From assembly GCA_964058845.1 (NCBI GenBank), contig CAXKVR010000237.1, forward strand, positions 1 to 64,000: a stretch of DNA of 64,000 nucleotides, given 5' to 3'. The stretch is from Carex sylvatica. Its lineage: Eukaryota; Streptophyta; Magnoliopsida; Poales; Cyperaceae. Under the pieces are notes generated by a model. That model worked only from the letters and a program-made list of their open reading frames with translations, had not been told where the DNA came from and ran no database searches. Shown piece after piece: positions 59,939 to 64,000 of this stretch. The translations under genes were made by a program, and so were the position numbers. How positions within the stretch are numbered: the stretch's first letter is position 1; each line of letters begins with the position of its first letter.

Positions 59939-59953
59939 TTTTACTCACCTCAC

Positions 59954-60013
59954 CTTTCTGAGTAGCATTGTTCTTCTGTGCGCAGAACCAATGCATTGTT
60001 CTTGTAAACATCT
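59954..60013 (-). CDS. Candidate 60-bp host exon (minus strand)
   Basis: Bounded on the minus strand by TGCAG and GTGAGG, open in all three frames. In one phase (FTRTMHWFCAQKNNATQK) it joins in frame to the candidate exon at 53946-54010. In another (DVYKNNALVLRTEEQCYSE) it could follow an upstream stretch near 60121-60155 (ISRFDSYCPNH). It lies 10 bp from the right target-site duplication of the old Copia. No family recognised. Confidence 0.3.
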
Positions 60014-61211
60014 CTGCAGATGAATAAACACGTTAGCCCAAAAAAGTGCTTAGCAAAATACAATTATAAACCAATGAAAAGGAAAAAAATATATAAAAAT
60101 ATAAAGAAAATACCCATGATTCGGACAGTAAGAATCAAAGCGTGATATCTGCTTGCCGTGGCTCACGTAGGTGTGTAATTGCAACCAAAATATAAGCCAT
60201 GGGAAAAGGTGATTTGAACAAAGCAAGAACAAAAGGAGAACATCAATCGTGTTCTTTTTCTCATGAATTGAGATAACCTCTTCAATTGTAGGCTTGAAAA
60301 TTGTTCATCTAGGTAAGAGTCAAGGCAACCCAACTCACTTACCATGACTATTCAAACATATAGATAGGCTGATGGAAAAATATCAACACCGCCAAATGCA
60401 GTTTAAAATAAAGAAGGTAAAATTGCAATGACTTTTGGCTACTGAAATTAATTCTAGGTTAGTAAACAAAATAGCACCACAATTTTCACAATTTTCAAAT
60501 AAAAAAATGATAATAATAAGAACCTTAATGTAAAATTTGAGAGGAGAGGTTATTAAGGCATAATGCCTGATCTCTGTTGAGTCATGGAGCTCACTAATGT
60601 CCTATGGCCCTTCCTACATAACTATTAACATTTACACGTACATAAATTGTTGTTTTAAAATAAAAATGTAAAAATAAAAAATGTAAGGACCACTGTGAAA
60701 GAAAAAACATCACTGTTGACTCGAGAGGCGTCTAAATTCAATCTAAGTTCGTAGTTGTTTCTTATAGCCAGTGGATCTGGACTTCATTCAATTAAAAAGG
60801 CATAATTTTATAAATAAACAAGTTACAAGGATATAGGTGCAAAGTTGTGAGATGAAGGTGTAAACAGTGGATTTGACTCCACAATACCATGACTGGATAG
60901 GAGCACCTCATGACTCTCTATAATACAATCCACTGTATTGAATCTTGTAAAGATAAACTTTTGATAGAGATGTGTAAGTAAACATAAAAGTGAGGTTTGA
61001 TATATAAAACGTACAGTCTGACAAGGCAATGACCAGCACAAGTGAACTTAATTTCACAAAAAGAGCCTACTGTCAAGAATTGATAAAAACAATAAAAAGT
61101 GTAAATACTGTGAAAACAGGGACAAATTTGTTAAACTTTGTTCATAGGTGCTGACAAAAGTTTAATCTGACTCATCTCTTTCAGATACTCTTATAAATAA
61201 AGCATACAACC
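60014..61211. other. Intergenic or intronic region
   Basis: Mostly AT-rich, with possible minus-strand coding pieces near 60121-60155 and 60826-60940 (IESHEVLLSSHGIVESNPLF). None forms a convincing gene model. Confidence 0.35.
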
Positions 61212-61706
61212 AAAACCCTAAAAGTATGTAACAGCTTGCATATAGGCATTAGATGTTGTGCATTGTCCTTATACCAACCCTCTTGTGCCTGCACCAATCA
61301 TTCATGCATATATAACAAAGAGAGGGCCAACAATACCCATACTGGTACAGTACCAACCATAAAAACAATCCCAAGCAAGGCCATATCTACAGATCTTGGA
61401 ATGATCCCAAACTATGCACCATGTTAGAGTACAACACACTGAATATACATGCACTTGATATTCCATTTATTGGCATTTTTAAGTAATTATAAATAATTGA
61501 TGAGTCTTAGTCAGTGAAAAGTTAGAACTGCACAGTTATAGTGTGCTTGGCACAAGAATGTTGACTAGTGTACACACATACCATATATTGTACTGTGGAC
61601 TAGTGTATACACCTGGCTTCATCTGAATCGATTCCTTTTATTATTTATTTAATTTATTTAAATGAAAGACATTACAATGAATAGTGAAACATGTTGTGAA
61701 CAATAT

Positions 61707-61947
61707 AACTATTAACAGAGTCAATTAGTTAGAATGTTGACCAGTCAACTGTATGTAGCTAATAGTTATAATTAGCCTGATGGTTTGTAACAGATTACGG
61801 TTAAGAGGAATGGTAAACATATAATTAGTGTACCTATTGTAGCAGCCTACATATACAGGCTCTGTAAGAGACATAATTCCACTTGTAAATACAAGATAAT
61901 TTCTGTGATTTCTCTCTTGTTTACAATAACGCTCATAACTAAAAACA
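61707..61947 (+). mobile_element. LTR-like repeat in the third copy
   Basis: Same repeat as 5653-5882, here running to CTCATAACTAAAAACA, the end also seen at 6833. Comparison of the three copies places its 3' border near that point. Confidence 0.5.
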
Positions 61948-62306
61948 ATTAATGAGTCTGACAATAATTTTAGAAATTAGTATACACGATTCGAAACTAC
62001 TCAAACATATATATTAATTACGAAGTTTTTTATCCTATACTTTTCTTGAAATCAATGACGGATTTAGAATTTTCATCAGGGACGGTAAAAAAATCACGAA
62101 ACAAATTTAAAAATATAGCTAATCGGATACTAGATAAAAAATAATACTCCACTTATAACTTTCAATGCTCTAACTTATAATCATAATGATCAATTGGAAT
62201 TCAAAGAATCTAATTTTAATCCAAAATTTAATACAATTTTAAATTAGGATTTTAGAGATGGGACAAAAAAAATTACACGAGAGCAAATTCAGTCCGTACC
62301 TATATA

Positions 62307-62580
62307 TTCCCAAAAACCACCTCTTGGAAATACTTGACACATACAATATGCACCCATAACCGGTTCTGATCCATGCTAGTTGCCATGTCATCTTAAGAAG
62401 CAGTGCCTTATTAAAATGACCAACATCTCTAATGTCTAACCCCCCTTCTTCTTCTTTCTGACATGCTTTTTTCCATGAAATGAATGTCAGGTATCTTGTT
62501 TTTCCCACTTTTCCCCATAAAAAAGTTCTTATCAATCTGGTTATAGTGTTGACAGTGTCTGATATTAGGCTTTCTACAGA
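62307..62580 (-). mobile_element. L1 ORF2 fragment in the third copy
   Basis: Minus-strand frame 62239-62535 with GKVGKTRYLTFISWKKAC and GGLDIRD, the same fragment as 7944-8285. The left end differs by small indels. Confidence 0.75.
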
Positions 62581-62719
62581 TGTAATTTAATAGGGTTCAT
62601 TACATTTACTTAGTATTGTCGTGATTACCTTAGTTGATTGGGCAACTAGATTCAAGAGCAAGGTGAAATTATTTTTAAAGTCTGTAGTAATTTTTATTTT
62701 TTTATATACTATTTTGCAG

Positions 62720-62942
62720 CTGGAGAAGCCTGCAGAAATTCGATTAAGTAATTGGGAGGTCGAGATATTAAATACAGCCCAACTCCGGTATGCTGCAACC
62801 GATGTGTATGCATCGTTGTGTGTCTACAAGGTATAAAACTATAGTACTTGTGTATTTTTGGAAAATAGGTACTTAAAATCATGTATTAACATATTTCTCA
62901 TTGTTTTTGTAGGTATTAAATTCAAAAAGAATGATCAACTGA
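62720..62942 (+). pseudogene. Last two exons of the exonuclease, third copy
   Basis: Exons 62720-62830 and 62913-62942 match 8424-8534 and 8617-8646. The AG acceptor, GT donor, frame and TGA stop are all kept. The Exo III motif reads YAATDVYAS (Ala to Val beside the catalytic Asp). Exo I and Exo II exons are absent, so no active exonuclease can be made. It is best called a gene fragment. Confidence 0.85.
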
Positions 62943-63709
62943 GTTCTTACTTTAGTTTAGAAAAGTGTTGCTTTGATTTTGTTAAACAAGGCGAATGACT
63001 CACTGAGTTTTTACTTTAGTTTAGAAAAGTGTTGGTTGGATGTTTTTTTAGTTTAGAAAAGTGTTGAAACATTTTGTGTTAGGAAAAGAAACTTATAGAA
63101 AGCTTTGGAGCAAGGGAGATGTCAGAAGAATGATTTGTTCAACCATTTTTGGCTTACCTATTTCAAAACATAATTAATTTCTGTGCTTCCAATGGGTTTA
63201 ACATAGTGCACTACAGACTAAAAGCATAGCAATCCAGTGTAAAATAGACAATTATTTGATACATTATAGAGTTATATTTGAACAAATATGTAATTTTTTT
63301 TTTTACAATTTTAAAGAAAAAAATACGTAATATATATTTTTTTAGAGATATTTCAATTCTCCCAAAATTTTAAAGGTTAGAAAATAATATAAAACCATTA
63401 AATGAGATCTTGGTAGTATGGTTCCTTGCCGGCAATTGTTATTCGATCGGTAGTTATTTTCTCCCTTTAATGTAGTTATTTTCTCCCTTTAATGTTTATC
63501 TCTCAAAATGGCAGCTATGGTCCGAGATTTTTAAATATACCATAATAGAAAAAATAATAAATCAAAGATTTTCTGAAAATTTTAAATATGCCATGGCTGC
63601 ATCTAGAAAATGCGGACCACCTTTCTTGGGGTCGTATCCTCTAGATGCGGCTCCAAAGAGAGGACCTCTGCTAGATAATGTATTTGATATGTTTGTTATT
63701 TTGTTTATT

Positions 63710-64000
63710 TGTTTGGTGTTTTTGGTTTTCAAAATAGTTGTACTTATATTTTTTTTTTGTTATTTATTTTAAAAAGATTTTACATTTGTCAGAAGAAATT
63801 TTATATTGGAAATGTCGTTCGTTTGAGAATCAGATATGTACGAAGAAATATTACTGTGACGATAAAAAATAATAATAAAACAACAAATAAAAAAGCTAAA
63901 TAGTATGATAAATAAACAATATCTGACAAAATAAGTACCCTGATCAAATAAATCACAGTATCTGACAAAAACATCTAAAAAAGTACAAATACTACAGTCT
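63710..64000. other. Window end, no recognisable feature
   Basis: AT-rich sequence beyond the third copy's border. Nothing recognised. Confidence 0.5.

Larger units (their letters stand above)
61212..63709 (+). repeat. Third, partial copy of the NYN/exonuclease locus end
   Basis: Direct-orientation similarity: 61212-61440 matches NYN intron 1 (5430-5655); 61707-61947 matches the LTR-like repeat; 62307-63078 matches 8008-8782 (LINE fragment, last two exonuclease exons, 3' flank); 63079-63709 matches 1-616 and 8783-9398. Missing are both NYN coding exons, the Pro/Ala-rich exon and the first exonuclease exons. Segments 61441-61706 and 61948-62306 are unrelated. Divergence is clearly higher than between copies A and B. 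It lacks the Copia element, so the Copia insertion came after the split or lies beyond the breakpoint. Confidence 0.9.

Overview
This looks like a repeat-dominated piece of a flowering-plant (probably eudicot) nuclear genome. It is AT-rich. The few host genes are split by short GT-AG introns, and the rest is dominated by Copia LTR retrotransposons, L1-type LINEs and hAT elements. Nothing here is bacterial and there is no operon, CRISPR array or rRNA/tRNA gene.

Layout. (1) Positions 1-13404 are a tandem direct duplication with a period of about 8.78 kb. Copy A (1-4617) and copy B (8783-13404) carry the same decayed, 5'-truncated Copia element. Between them lies the only convincing host locus: a three-exon gene for a NYN-domain (MARF1/limkain-b1-type) protein (5099-6673), followed head-to-tail by the exons of a Werner-syndrome-type 3'-5' exonuclease (6832-8646). 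The tandem junction falls inside a hAT element that is complete only in copy B (13042-14006). A third, partial and more diverged copy of the end of this locus lies in direct orientation at 61212-63709 and keeps only the last two exonuclease exons.

(2) 14007-19865 is AT-rich sequence without a recognisable gene. (3) 19866-37640 is a nested stack of transposons: a long-terminal-inverted-repeat element was hit by a hAT element (20574-21485) and by a full-length L1 (21771-37478, minus strand). The L1 was in turn split by a 9.75-kb Copia element (25606-35355), which itself carries a small hAT-type element (31763-32354). The target-site duplications can be read for every insertion except the outermost element.

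(4) 37641-54506 is host DNA of uncertain content with a 3'-end retrocopy (38968-39335), a solo LTR (39707-40261), a young Copia with identical LTRs (41240-46269), an internally deleted hAT transposon (46475-48193) and a 5'-truncated L1 RNase H fragment (about 51650-52455). (5) 54512-59938 is an old Copia, possibly lying in an intron of an unassigned minus-strand host gene whose small candidate exons flank it (53946-54010 and 59954-60013).

The NYN protein and the exonuclease are both nucleic-acid-processing families. Whether they are expressed together is inference. The NYN active site looks partly degenerate, and no start codon is visible for the exonuclease. Retroelement reading frames are mostly broken by stops that look like C-to-T (or G-to-A) changes, as expected for methylated, silenced elements. 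All statements come from reading the sequence by eye; percentages and mismatch counts are approximate.
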